A DNA stretch of 64,000 bases from Paracentrotus lividus (taxonomy: Eukaryota > Echinodermata > Echinoidea > Camarodonta > Echinidae). The notes beneath the pieces were generated by a model that searched no databases, was not told where the DNA came from, and worked only from the letters and a program-made list of their open reading frames with translations. The stretch covers positions 77,229,689 to 77,293,688 of the forward strand of contig CALNVZ010000174.1 in assembly GCA_940671915.1 (NCBI GenBank), given 5' to 3'. Position numbers and translations under genes: made by a program. Position 1 is the stretch's first letter; each line of letters begins with the position of its first letter. Shown piece after piece: positions 12,201-27,200 of this stretch.

Positions 12201-15200
12201 CCCCTCCCATAGGCACACATTACCCAAGTTTGAAGTTGACCCGTCAAACGGTTTTTAAGTTTATGGCGAGAACGAGCCATTTTCATGCATACAATGCGCT
12301 CTGTGACCTTTGACCTTTGACCTAATGACCCCAAAGTCTAATCAGATCATTGTCCCTACCATATGCATACATGGATCCAAGTTTGAAAGTGATCCGTCAA
12401 ACGGTTCTTAAGTTATCGCGAGAACGAAAACGGGACGGACGTACGGACGGACGGACAACCCGATTACATAATGCCTCCGGCACCACCTTCGGTGGCGGAG
12501 GCATAAAAAGATCATAGCATTTCAATTTCATATACCAAAAGAGCTTACAGGTCTTTTAACAACACAAGTGTTTCATTTTCTAACAATGCTTGATGCCCAA
12601 CGGCCAAAGCTTTTAAAAGAGTAAAATCTCAAATAGTAAAAACAGATCTCATCAGATCAAATTATTGTAACAATACCAGTTCACCTTGCAAATTTTTAAT
12701 ATCCTGTCAAAAGCATTTACTACTGTGCTTGTGATCAAACCTTGCATTCTCATACAAATGTTTGACTATGACAATTGACTATGACATCTTTAAATGATAT
12801 ACTTACTGCTTCTATCTCCTTTTCATCTATGCCTGTCAAATCTAACTCTCCATCATCGGTATCTGGACCTATAGAATGCAACGGGGAAAGTGAATAAAGA
12901 TACATGGAAGAGGTTTCCTATGTAAAATAACAGCAATCAGAATAAGATAATGTAATTTCAACTAGACCTTGAGAACAAAATTGGTTTGCGGATGTACATG
13001 TATAGTCTTTTATTACTTTTCTTTGGATGCTGGATTTCCTTACATTACGTCATTGATAGAAGTGCGTTCTTCAGTTAAAAAGCAAAAGGATAGCATACAG
13101 TAAGGTACCTTCCCAAAAGTTAAAGCCGCGGCCCGCTGCGTGAACGCCGCACAGCGGCGCTTTATAATTAAGTCAATGGAAGAATAATACTAGGGAAACG
13201 GTATATCCTGCCTATGAGCCCGCTGTGCAGCGTTCACGCAGCGAGCCGCGGCTTTAACTTTTGGGAAGGTACCTACTACAGCATGTAATTTAAACCGGAC
13301 CTCGAGAATAAAATTGGTTTGGAGAAGCTAAACTAAATGTTGAAAATTTGAACAAATCTACCATTTTTTTTTCTTTGGATGCCTTGTTTTTTTTTTTATT
13401 ATGCAATTAATAGTTCAATGATATTGGTAGAGCTGACAACTTCTTGAGATAAAGGATTGTCTTCAGAATATAAATAAAATAATAGCTTATTGCCCTGTAA
13501 CATAAAAGAACTACAATCAATCTTACTATCAATTGTACATGTATCTCTCAGTACATGGTTTACCATAGACTTACAATTGATAGTATATTTTATGTTACAG
13601 GGCATATGTTATGGAAGATATACATGTACTGTATAAAATACATTATTGTTATCATAAGTAATATCTACAAAATTGAATATCACCAATCTTACTCTTTTGT
13701 TCGGGAATAGCAGCTTCCTTGATGATGTTTTCCAGTCCCAAAGATAATGTCGATGGTCTCAGACCCTTGTCTCCAGCACTCCATACCTGAGGTCCAAGCA
13801 AGGTATCAATGACATCATCTGACGACGTTGTCTTCTCCGTTGATGTACCGTCTCCTCCTCCTCCTACTCTGCTCTCTGCATCTCCCCCTCCTCCTTTATC
13901 CACTCCTCCCCCATCTCCTCCCTTGTCCGAACTCGCAATGCTACTTGTCGTTGCGACTGTATGTTCACCCGTTTCGTCAACTTTCTGCGACTGTTTTCTT
14001 GGACTGACCTCATTCTCGATTAGAGTTCTTACACTGTCATCTTCTAATCGTTTGAGGATTTCTGTGTTTTCTCCACTACATGTAGGTTCACCGGTTTTAG
14101 TACTGTTCTCGCTTTCTTCTGGTACGCTTCCTAATGCTGGTATTAGGAAAATTAGAGAGACAAGGTCAGAATTGAAAGAATATGAAGTTGCGTGTTACCA
14201 CATTGGAGAGCCTAGATTTTAGTCTTTTTAAATATTGTATTGATAATTATAATCAGAATTACAATATTATAGGAATCTAAAATCTTGTTTGGTAGAGTTA
14301 AGGAGCAGGGGGGGGGGGTGGGGGTGGGGTGGCTGGGGGAAGGGCTTTGGCCCCCTTATCTGCTTTTTATTAGACATCTACAAGTCAAGAACACAAAAAT
14401 AGCCATCAGATTATACTTCAATGTAGTTGTCCATGAATGTTATTTTGATGTTCTGTTTTCCCAGCAAGAAAAAAAACTTTAACACAATCATAACTCAAAT
14501 TATTTGACATGTATAGGCTCTTTTGCAATGAAACTAGAACAAGTCCTTAGTAGGATATTATTTTAAACTAGAACGAGTTCAAATTTATCAGGACAGAGAA
14601 CATTATATAAGAATCTACCAGGAGTAATTGGCCTATAAACTGCTTAACCACACATTAAAGGTAGTGTCATCCTTTTTCACAAATTGCCAAAACTAATGCA
14701 ACTTGACATAACTTTAGAATATGATCAACCTATACTGTCTATTCAATCTTACTGTCATAGGTTGCCTAGATCAGTAATATGAAACAAAAATCTGACTACC
14801 AATCTAGACCAGCTCTCAATCAACATCGCTGATATTACAGCGCGTGCAGCACGGACCACACACAGCAATATGCACACGGCACATCAGCGTGAATTATTCT
14901 CTGCGCCAACGGTCAATGGTTCGCACCGTACGGTATAATTTTCGAGGTTCGAAAAAATAGGAATGAATTTTGATAATCGCAATATAATGACAAATACACA
15001 CATTTGAACTTAATCGTGTTGTGGGAAGATATAGTCATTGATATACTACTATATCCTCTCAAAAACTAGAAATGTAATATTTTTGCCTGCAAAAGGATGA
15101 CACTACCTTTAAAGTTACTGCAATACTTCTTGTAAGCGTATAAACAATGACAGGTAACAGAAGGTTAATTATCTCTTCCTTCCTGTTCCAATGTTTTTGA

Positions 15201-18200
15201 AATCATGGTTTGTTCACACACTTTCACTTTCTACTTCTCATTCAGAAAGTACCCAAAAATCAAGTTAATTGCAATGGTTAATATACACTCGTGACCCACA
15301 TGCCACTATTAGACTTTAGGCATCTCACCTAATAAGTAATATAGGACAGTTACAGACAGTACTGGTTAAAAAAAAAAGGGCTTATATAAATAGAGGTACT
15401 GTAAACAAAATCTCTGGAATGCTGATATATATTTATGGAGTCAAATCCCTAACAAACATTTATTGGCAAGACATGTTGTTATTCCCCATCCAAGAAACAC
15501 AAAGGTTTGCAATCAATCGCGAAGTTGCATTAGCCAATCACAATCATTGTTGCATTTGCTGTTTTGTTCAGAAGACTCATTGGTGACCAATTACAATGGT
15601 TCTCTCAAATTTTGCAATTGATCAAAAACATTTGTGTTACTAGGCCCAGATGAAGTGAAGAGGTAACTTGAAGCAAGAAAAAACCTCGACTTCTTGAGAC
15701 TTCTAAGGCTAGGGTTATCACACCTTTTATTGTAATGCCCCGTCAAGTATACTCTAAAACCAGAATTTTCTCAAGCATTCTACTTTTGCAAATCTCGCAA
15801 GATCTGCATAATTTTCAACATAGTATGCGAATGTGGAGAGGATGCTATGAGTCATCTTTCACAATGCCCTCTTCTATAGAAAACACCTGTTCCCAAGTTG
15901 ATCTTACAATTCTTTTGCCTCATGGGATTGCCTGTGTTCAGTACTTAATTGATAGAGTCTAATTCATATTTAGATTCTGATTCCTCTAAGAAACAATATA
16001 AATTATGATCTTTCAAATGTAAACAGATACATCGTATAATTATACAATAAAACAGAACAATGAGAAAAGGGACTCAGAAAGAAGAAGAATGCTGCAAAAT
16101 ACAAAAGTGTACATAAATCAATACAGTTACTGCTTTCCATTCGTGAAACTTACATACCACGCAAATGGCAGTTATCAACCTTTTGAGAAAGTTTCTTGTT
16201 TTACAGTATTTGTTTAGGAATTTTGCAATTAAAAGTACAAATTATTATGAAAATTACAGACATATTTGGGAAGTTTCTCACCTGCCAACTTTTTATGAAG
16301 GGCACTCTCAATCTCATTCTGTATGGTAGTTATATCTCCTTCCAGTTCCCGTAACTGTTTCTTGCTCAGCTCTTCTAACTGAAATTATTAAAATTACACA
16401 ATTACCACAAAACCAGCAAATTTTTGAGCACATGAAACTTTTTTTAATTTCACAAGGAGGCAAGATTCGTAAACATAAAATGTCCGCAAAAGTTTATGTC
16501 TACACAATGAATGTACATTATATGGAAGTACAAGTTTCAGATGTTCAGCAAAATGCAAAAGTTTCATGTCATGAATGTGTCTGGTTTTATATACCTGTTT
16601 TGTTTCACATGTTCATGACATACTTGATATTAAATCCATTGTTGTTGTTTTTGAAATTTGAGTGAAAAATTTATCCAGGAATTGTACTGTTGCACCATGA
16701 AAATGGTGATTCCTGAATATTTAATGACACTGTTGACTTTATTACAATTATCGTTATTGTTATATCCAAATATTTGACTGCATGATACTTACGCAAATTT
16801 CACGAGGCACGATTCACGGTTATGTCTACACAATACATTCAATGCCACTTCAACAGTGTAAGTTCCATGCCGTGAAAAAGCCTGTCAGCTCCAATTGGCC
16901 TAATTTTTATTTGGCAAAAGCTTCTGGTTTCACAGTATATGGATATCAGAGGATGATAACAGGTGTTCTGCTTAGAGTACGATATGTAAGAAATACTTGA
17001 AGACAAAATCTTCAGAGTGAATGCATACCTGTGCAAGCTTAGCATTTCTCCTGCCTCTAGTAAATGAAGGTGGATCCTGCTCCTCCTCTAGGTCTATCTT
17101 ATGAAACTCATCTATGGTCAGCTTACCTGATGGCGTCTCTTCAAACTCTGATAATCTGGGCACAAAAAAAAAACATTTATAGACAAATCTAGTTGTTCTT
17201 GTGCCATAACACAATTCCAGAGATGCAAACCTATATAATAATCAATATATTTGAAGCAGCTGACTGCAAATGTCTTTTTTGTGACCAAGACATTTATTTC
17301 AGCTGATTCAAGCACATGTATTTGCATTATTTGAGTTCTAATTTCTAATGTTATGATTATTTCATAGGGTTGGCATATCTGCAGTTATTCAAACATTCAT
17401 CCACTGTAACTTTCATATTATTCACACAAATCTGTTGAAACTTTCAGTGTTTCACAATTCTGTTCGTTGATTTGGATTATGTTTCAAAATCACCATGGCT
17501 TCTCAAAATAATGACTTTGTTTGTTAAGTAGTTTAATATTTCTGATAATCAACTTTGGATTTTTGATTACCAGTAAGTATCTTTGGGTCACTCAGTAACA
17601 ATGGCATTATTGAGGATGAAAAGCGAAGTCTGATTTACTAAAAATAAATAGAATGTTGCCTTTTCTCTAATACCTTTTTCTGAGAGTCGCATCACACACT
17701 TTGACAACTTTGATGACATCTTTCTGGGTTCTGCTAAAACTGTGCAATCGGGCAGCAACAAGCAAAGCTATACAGGACAAAATAAAAATAAACATGAGAA
17801 TTGTTGTTTTTCTTTTATGACTTATATTAAACATGGAAACATGGAAATAATTGAAATGTAAAGCACAAATATCTCAAATTTAATAAGGATAATGAATGAT
17901 TATTCTTTGAAAAAGCAATTATTTTTTTTTTGTGTGTAATAATTTGCATTTCATGAAGTATAATGATATGAAATTGAAATTTCATGGGCTCCGTCATGGT
18001 AAAGTTTGCAATCACTTTCTTAATGACAATGGCCAATCAAATCAATGTAAATCAAGGCAATTTAGCATTAAAATCCTTACATTGGCCAAGGTCTAACATA
18101 GTGAAAAATCAGTATTTTTTGGGGGGACAAATTGGCAATCATACTAATTTTAAACTCAACAGTCTTATTGTCTTATTGTTTAACACATCAAAAATTAAAG

Positions 18201-21200
18201 TAAAAAGTAATTTGCAGAAGAAAAGGTTATCAAATTAACACCTAAATAATTCCTGTCATGAAAGGGTTAAAGAAGCTGTACATACCTGCACCACATAGAC
18301 CCGATGGTCTTCTGCCTGTATGCATCCAGTCTCGTTTCATCCGAGAGACCAATCTCAATGCCGTCTCGCAAACCACATCAGTCTTTTCATCAAACTCTAG
18401 CTCATGAGCAAACCTCTGAATGAACAGACATGGATCTGGTATACAAAATCAACAAAGAGTAGGAGATCATCAGATTATACTTCAATGTGTTGTCCATGAA
18501 TGTTATTTTGATGTTCTGTTTTCCCAGCAAGAAAAAAAACTTTAACACAATCATAACTCAAATTATTTGACATGTATAGGCTCTTTTGCAATGAAACTAG
18601 AACAAGTCCTTAGTAGGATATTATTTTAAACTAGAACGAGTTCAAATTTATCAGGACAGAGAACATTATATAGAATCTACCAGGAGTAATGGCCTATAAA
18701 CTGCTTAACCACACATTAAAGGTAGTGTCATCCTTTTTCACAAATTGCCAAAACTAATGCAACTTGACATAACTTTAGAATATGATCAACCTATACTGTC
18801 TATTCAATCTTACTGTCATAGGTTGCCTAGATCAGTAATATGAAACAAAAATCTGACTACCAATCTAGACCAGCTCTCAATCAACATCGCTGATATTACA
18901 GCGCGTGCAGCACGGACCACACACAGCAATATGCACACGGCACATCAGCGTGAATTATTCTCTGCGCCAACGGTCAATGGTTCGCACCGTACGGTTATAA
19001 TTTTCGAGGTTCGAAAAAATAGGAATGAATTTTGATAATCGCAATATAATGACAAATACACACATTTGAACTTAATCGTGTTGTGGGAAATATAGTCATT
19101 GATATACTACTATTATCCTCTCAAAAACTAGAATGTAATTTTTGCCTGCAAAAGGATGACACTACCTTTAAAGTTACTGCAATACTTCTTGTAAGCGTAT
19201 AAACAATGACAGGTAACAGAAGGTTAATTATCTCTTCCTTCCTGTTCCAATGTTTTTGAAATCATGGTTTGTTCACACACTTTCACTTTCTACTTCTCAT
19301 TCAGAAAGTACCAAAAATCAAGTTAATTGCAATGGTTAATATACACTCGTGACCCACATGCCACTATTAGACTTTAGGCATCTCACCTAATAGTAATAAT
19401 GGACAGTTACAGACAGTACTGGTTAAAAAAAAAAGGGCTTATATAAATAGAGGTACTGTAAACAAAATCTCTGGAATGCTGATATATATTTATGGAGTCA
19501 AATCCCTAACAAACATTTATTGGCAAGACATGTTGTTATTCCCCATCCAAGAAACACAAAGGTTTGCAATCAATCGCGGAAGTTGCATTAGCCAATCACA
19601 ATCATTGTTGCATTTGCTGTTTTGTTCAGAAGACTCATTGGTGACCAATTACAATGGTTCTCTCAATTTGCAATTGATCAAAAACATTTGTGTTACTAGG
19701 CCCAGATGAAGTGAAGAGGTAACTTGAAGCAAGAAAAAACCTCGACTTCTTGAGACTTCTAAGGCTAGGGTTATCACACCTTTTATTGTAATGCCCGTCA
19801 AGTATACTCTAAAACCAGAATTTTCTCAAGCATTCTACTTTTGCAATCTCGCAAGATCGTGCATAATTTTCAACATAGTATGCGAATGTGGAGAGGATGC
19901 TATGAGTCATCTTTCACAATGCCCTCTTCTATAGAAAACACCTGTTCCCAAGTTGATCTTACAATTCTTTTGCCTCATGGGATTGCCTGTGTTCAGTACT
20001 TAATTGATAGAGTCTAATTCATATTTAGATTCTGATTCCTCTAAGAAACAATATAAATTATGATCTTTCAAATGTAACAGATACATCGTATATTATACAA
20101 TAAAACAGAACAATGAGAAAAGGGACTCAGAAAGAGAAGAATGCTGCAAAATACAAAAGTGTACATAAATCAATACAGTTACTGCTTTCCATTCGTGAAC
20201 TTACATACCACGCAAATGGCAGTTATCAACCTTTTGAGAAAGTTTCTTGTTTTACAGTATTTGTTTAGGAATTTTGCAATTAAAAGTACAATTATTATGA
20301 AAATACAGACATATTTGGGAAGTTTCTCACCTGCCAACTTTTTATGAAGGGCACTCTCAATCTCATTCTGTATGGTAGTTATATCTCCTTCCAGTCCGTA
20401 ACTGTTTCTTGCTCAGCTCTTCTAACTGAAATATTAAAATTACACAATTACCACAAAACCAGCAAATTTTTGAGCACATGAAACTTTTTAATTTCACAAG
20501 GAGGCAAGATTCGAAACATAAAATGTCCGCAAAAGTTTATGTCTACACAATGAATGTACATTATATGGAAGTACAAGTTTCAGATTGTTCAGCAAAATGC
20601 AAAAGTTTCATGTCATGAATGTGTCTGGTTTTATATACCTGTTTTGTTTCACATGTCATGACATACTTGATATTAAATCCATTGTTGTTGTTTTTGAATT
20701 TGAGTGAAAAATTTATCCAGGAATTGTACTGTTGCACCATGAAAATGGTGATTCCTGAATATTTAATGACACTGTTGACTTATTACAATTATCGTTATTG
20801 TTATATCCAAATATTTGACTGCATGATACTTACGCAAATTTCACGAGGCACGATTCACGGTTATGTCTACACAATACATTCAATGCCACTTCAACAGTGT
20901 AAGTTCCATGCCGTGAAAAAGCCTGTCAGCTCAATTGGCCTAATTTTTTATTTGGCAAAAAGCTTCTGGTTTCACAGTATATGGATATCAGAGGATGATA
21001 ACAGTGTTCTGCTTAGAGTACGATATGTAAGAAATACTTGAAGACAAAATCTTCAGAGTGAATGCATACCTGTGCAAGCTTAGCATTTCTCCTGCTCTAG
21101 TAAATGAAGGTGATCCTGCTCTCCTCTAGGTCTATCTTATGAAACTCATCTATGGTCAGCTTACCTGATGGCGTCTCTTCAAACTCTGATAATCTGGGAC

Positions 21201-24200
21201 AAAAAAAAAAAAAAAAAAAAAAGAAGAAATCTGTCTCCCTGTTTTATTCTTTGATTTATCACTAATGCCATGGAGTTTTTTTTTTTCAAATTCAATGAAT
21301 TTTGATTTCTCTCTGATTTTCTTGAGATCTCAAACCATCAATAAAATTGCACTTGTCGGACTGGAGACCAAACAAAATCACTATCATACAGTTTACACAG
21401 GGTCCATTTANNNNNNNNNNNNNNNNNNNNNNNNNTTTAATATTTGTGCCAATAACACACAATTCAAACACTCATCCATTCACAACTTTCTTATTATTCA
21501 TGCAAAGCTGTTGTAACTTTGAATGTTTCACCAAGTCTATTCTTTGATTTGACAGTTCCACTCAATCCACTTTGTTGGATTACAGTTTTTACACTTTAAA
21601 GAAAAAGATTTTCAACCTGGCTTCTCACAATAATGATTAATGAAAATATGAAATTTGTTTGTTAAATAGTTTAACCTTTCTATCTTTGAATAAGTGTATT
21701 TGGGCCACTCTGTAACAATGGCATTATTGAGGATGAAAAGTAAAGTTTGATTAGTTATTCACAAGTATTTATTTATTTAGTATAAAAGCATCAATACAAA
21801 AGTCAGAAAATTAAAATGATTGATTTAAAATATGGAACATACAGTGATAGCAATTCAAAGACATTACATGAAAACATAATTACAATCAAGAGTTAATTGC
21901 CTTTTCTCTAAGTTTACCTTTTCCTGAGAGTTGCATCGCACACTTTGACAACTTTGATGACATCTTTCTGGGTTCTGCTAAAATTGTGCAATCGGGCGGC
22001 AACAAGCAAAGCTTTACAGGGCAAAATAGAGAGAAAAATGAGAATTGTTGTTTTTTCTTTTATGACTTATATTAAACATGGAAACATGGAAATAATTGAA
22101 ATGTAAAGCACAAATATCTCAAACTTAATATGGATAATGAATGATTATTTGTAGAAATGGCAATTTTTTTTTTGTGTGTGTGTAATAATTTGCATTTCGT
22201 GAAGTATAATGTAGTCATGGGCTCCGTAATGGTAAAGTTTGCAATCACTTTCTAAATGACAATGGCCAATCAAATCAATGCAAATCAAGGCAATTTAGCA
22301 TCAAAATCCTTACATTGGCCAAGGTCTAACATAGTGAAAATCAGTGGGTGTTTTTTTTTTGACAAATTGGCAATCATACTAATTTTTAACTGAACAGTCT
22401 TTGTGTCTTATTGTTTAACACAATTAAGAATTAAAGTAAAAATACCAGTGTTGCTAATTTGCAGAAGAAAAGGTTATCAAATTAACACCTAAATAATTCC
22501 TGTCATGAAAGGGTAAAACCTGTAGCACCTAGAGACTGCGTGAAAAGTGTCAGTTTACTCACTAGCGGAAATGGTTATGCTGTATTTCAATCACGTTTTT
22601 CCAATAAGACTTGCTCTTAAAACATACTTTTTTTGTGGAGAATTGGACAGCACACATCCAATGGGTAATCCACAACAAGAATGGGCATGTTTCATCTCAT
22701 ATTTTTGATACCACCTTGACTAAAGCGTGCTTAAGACAGGGGCGGTTTGGGGCGCTTTAGTGAGTAAGCTGAGGGGCAGTCTCGGGCGGTTTAGGTGCTA
22801 AAGGGTTAAAGAAGCCATACATACCTGCACCACATAGACCTGATGGTCTTCTGCCTGTATGCATCCAGTCTCGCTTCATCCGAGAGACCAATCTCAATGC
22901 CGTCTCGCAAACCACATCAGTCTTTTCATCAAACTCTAGCTTATGAGCAAACCTCTGGATGAACAGACACGGATCTGGGATACAAAAACAACAACAACAA
23001 AATATATAGTTTTGGTTAGATTAAATTATATCAGTTATAAAACATTCTAATGATAAAACAAGCCTAAGGAACTTTACACCATTTTTTTTTTTTTTGCGTG
23101 TTGAGGAGTTGTGAAGATTTTAATTTGATCATCAGAGCACATCTAGCTCCCTGTTAATAAGCAGTGATATTAGTACCCTCTCAATTTGCCTCCAATTAAT
23201 TCTCATTTCAGATACATACATGTATAGAATTAATATCAGAAAGGTACAACAACCATAACTACAACAATGACAACAACAACAGCATAACAATAATAATGAT
23301 AATAATATACAAAGATATTTATCAAAAAGAAGAAAAAAATTATATTCTGGGACCACTTTTTAAGAATTGTTTACAGTAACATGCAAATAATTTATTATCA
23401 TTTTCAGATCACCCTTTTCAAGTGATACATGTATATATGCTTTATCATATATTTCATTCTATGGAGGAAAATCCAAAATTTGAAAGATTGTACTTTTAGA
23501 TTTACCAAAGCTTTACCCCATTTTCAATAGTCGGATTTATGTAGTACTTTTTGATGAAAAAAGGACTTGCTGTTGACAGAGGGCACGCAGAGGGTGGAAA
23601 ACTTAAGCATTGAAGCCGGGTTTCAAACCCTGCACCTTGTGCTTCTCAGTCATTTATTTATCCACTGGACAACAACACCACCTCATGTACATCAGTTAAA
23701 TACACCAATCTGATTTTCATTCAAAGTCTAAGTTTTGATTTTTCTTCTCATATCAATCCCAGGGTTTCAACAAGAAAAGCAAACAATTCCAAAGAAAAAT
23801 AATATTTGCACAATATTACACTTTGATAAAGTTGTGTCTCATGACAACCACAAAAACAAATAAAAGAAATAACAGGGGGAAGTTATCCAAAATGCATCAG
23901 ATTGTTTGGATAAAATGAATAAAATATCTTGTTGCACTTTGCAATGTTTGTTTTTATACAAAATATACATCACTAACTTAGAAATCTCACTTATTAGAAA
24001 CATTATAAGAAATTTGTTCATAGATTTGCTTTACAGTGAATTAAAATGATGACAAGGCAACAATAATCTTTCAGTAATTCATGACCCAAACAAGATTATT
24101 ATATTAAAGTCATCCAGATTCTGGTCTATTGACTGTTTTTGTGGCTACCATTCTGTAAACAAAAAACCCCTAATGAACCCATACATGTAAGACACCACAT

Positions 24201-27200
24201 CCCCTTATTATTCGCCACAATGCTCACCCCTCATAATCCCAATTCATCTTCCAAAGTGATAATTGGTTATAGTGGGGAGAGTATTACGTCAAATAGGATT
24301 AAACACAAATCAATAATTGACACACAAAGGGGATTAAAATTAAGCCATCTTTCTTTCGCTGTATTAGCTGAAAGCCACAAGTCACAATGAGTTTCCGGAC
24401 GTGCTTGAGCTCAAACTGTTTTTGATATCTTTGTTTTAAATCGCATCTTGTATAGAAATGGGTCTACACTCTCTGCATTTCAGAGGGGCGTTTCATCAAC
24501 ATTTCTTGTCTGACAAGTTGTCAGATCTGATATTTTTACTTGATTTTGATTGGCTGAGAAGCATTGTTACTATAGTAATTGTCGGATAAAACAGGACTTG
24601 TCGGATAAAACATCCGACAAGTCCTTTCATGAAACGCCCCCCCCCCCCTGGTCTTTAATCATGAATCCTTCTTCATGGGATCCATGATTTAATTATTATT
24701 ATTAGTTATTCTACTTGTTGGATTTGCCTTTGATTGTACTTCAAATTCATTATCAAAAGTTTGAATTTATCCAGGGGTATTCCCTCTCTTTGTGACAGAA
24801 ATATATGGATACCCGTTATTAGAGGAGTTTCTTGAGATCAGGAGATGCGAGTGCGTAAACAAGTAATTCCCCCGACAGGTGATTCTAAGAAAACAAACAA
24901 AACAGTTAACTGATAATAAATCATCCCAGAAGTCAAACAAACTTTGACATTAACTTATCGCTGTAAGAAAGTTTGCATTTTACCTGATGAGAACTCCTTC
25001 TAAAAATCCCTTTATACTCAACTCAAGCATTGTTTATATTTTTGAGATGAATAGGTAGGTATAAGTGAAGTTTTAATTATTTTAATAAAATTAAAATGTC
25101 ACTCGATCACAAATCTTTTTACCCTGTTTTGCAGGAAACAAAAGACATTATGTTCAGAACAAGAGTAGACCTGTTCATTATTTGTATTGTATTTCACTCA
25201 AGGAGAAACACAACATCTAGCTTGCATGATATGAAGAGTGCAACATAATACTTTGTTTATGTTTCAGAAGATCTTTGTTCCAAAGATTATTACTGCAGGG
25301 GAAAGTGCCAATAATTGGACATGTGGAGTGCACCAAGGAGTTAAAGGTAGAGTCATCCTATGGCAGGCAAAAATATTACATTTCTAGTTTTAGAGAGGAT
25401 ATAGCAGAATATCAATGACTATATCTTCTCACAACATGATTAAGCTCAAATGTGTATGTTTGTCATTATATTGCGATTATCAAAATTCATTCCTATTTTT
25501 TCGAACCTCAAAAAATATACCGTACGGTGCGAACCGTTGACCGTGGGTATATTGCTGTGTGTGGTCCGTGCTGCACGCGCTGTAATATCAACAATGTTGA
25601 TGGAGAGCTGGGCTAGATTGGTAGTCAGATTTTCATTTCATATTTCTGATCTAGGCAACCTGTGACAGTAAAATGGAAACGACAGTTTAGGTTGATCATA
25701 CTCTAAAGTTATGCCAAGTTGCATTACTTTTCGCAATTTGTGAAAAGGGATGACACTACCTGTAACTCCTTGATTGCACATTGTTTCTTTGCCATGATTA
25801 GAGGAATGGACATATCACTCAATACATGCACTTATGTGAGATGTATGTACTTTCACATTTTCCTTCGATGTTGGGATAAAAAAAAGATAAAAGCCGCTAC
25901 CACACATTTCTAATCCATTGGTCACTCAACAAAACAAAATCATCTTATCTTCTTTGAATAATTATTTTGTCTACAATCAGTGTGGACAGGAAGTAGATAA
26001 AGAAGAAAATTGTTTCAGCCACCCAATGATTCACTGAGATGTTTTAAACTTATGTTTTGGTTTTTGCTTTTTTACAAACAACCCAAATTTCATTACGCAT
26101 CATTATTGTGATGTTACTGTTTTCATTTGAGAAATTTCTGAAACGGACAACACACCTTCTAAAAAAAGACAAATTATCACAGAGACAGATGAGGATGGTC
26201 ACCCTCCCGTCCAACCAAATACATTTTTAAAAATGTTAAAGTCATCTAACTTTCACATGATTTTGATATGAAAAACAGAAGAAAGATGAGCATACAAGGG
26301 TCTAGTTTATGGTTTTTAAAAACCATAAATTAGACCCTCATGTCATATTTTCTCAATTTGACATGAACTAAAAAGGTAAAAGTCAACTCTTTTGAATTAT
26401 AATGATTTTGATATGAAAAAGAGAAGAAAGATGAGCATACGAGGCCCTCATTTATGGTTGAGAAAACAGATTTATATTTGCTTTCTTCATCTTTCCTCAA
26501 TTCCCCTTCTTGTTGGTCATAATGTGCTTGTAGCTCCTGATATTTATACCTCTAATACTATTGGATTATAATGACAAGGTCTGGCTGTTATATTTACTTA
26601 AAGAATCATTGGAACTTTACAAACAAATTATTTTATTAGGGGGGATGGAGAGAAAAGAAAAGAGGTTAGACTATGATCGGAATCCAAGAAGTTGTAATAA
26701 TTATCCAGAAACAAAACAAAACTGACATGCATTCCAAACGGAATAACATGGCATGCCAGGCACACGACATCCTAAACTTTATGAAGTTGACAACCCTGGA
26801 TGTTGATGTCGCAAATTGCGATCTAAATATACCAGCAATTTTAGATTAATATACAAACCAGTTCATATACCCTTGGGCAAGTCTATGGCCTGTCAATGAT
26901 CATTATCTTATCAAAAATTATATGTTACAGACTAAATTTAAATTAAAGTCAATATTGAAACCAACTTGTCTACCGGACACAATTAGGTCGGTCCAATGGT
27001 TCAAGGAAACTTTGAGAATACCATCAACTCCATATGCCTACATGATTATAAAGAAGAGAAAGACGATTATAATTATAAAAACTTGAATACATCTTTTGAA
27101 CATTACGATATCAATACTGAATTCAAGAATGATTGTAGTTAAAGCTTGGGTATAGTTAGCAAAAATTAAAATTAAAAATGAATTAATGTTCCATAAAAAA

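Larger units (their letters stand above)
14405..18471. repeat. Tandem block, copy 1 (BRF1 exons 6-9 and introns)
   Basis: The block starting ATCAGATTATACTTCAATG recurs at 18472 onwards. 14405-17160 and 18472-21200 are almost identical apart from scattered single-base indels. 17370-18440 and 21436-22980 are clearly diverged, with larger indels. All BRF1 exons in this copy are intact. Confidence 0.9.
18472..22990. repeat. Tandem block, copy 2 (probable alternate haplotype / contig-end duplicate)
   Basis: Second copy of the BRF1 exon 6-9 region, containing the N gap. Its left part differs from copy 1 almost only by single-base losses; its right part shows allelic-scale divergence plus a private MITE at about 22519-22800. 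Confidence 0.85.

Noticed and set aside
13809-14222. 137-codon Pro/Ser-rich frame on the + strand
   Set aside because: Antisense shadow of BRF1 exon 10, whose splice sites and phase fit the rest of BRF1.
18472-21200. Genuine exon duplication creating a longer BRF1
   Set aside because: Exons 8 and 9 of this copy are frameshifted by single-base losses next to an N gap, and the single-copy reading gives a full, normal BRF1.
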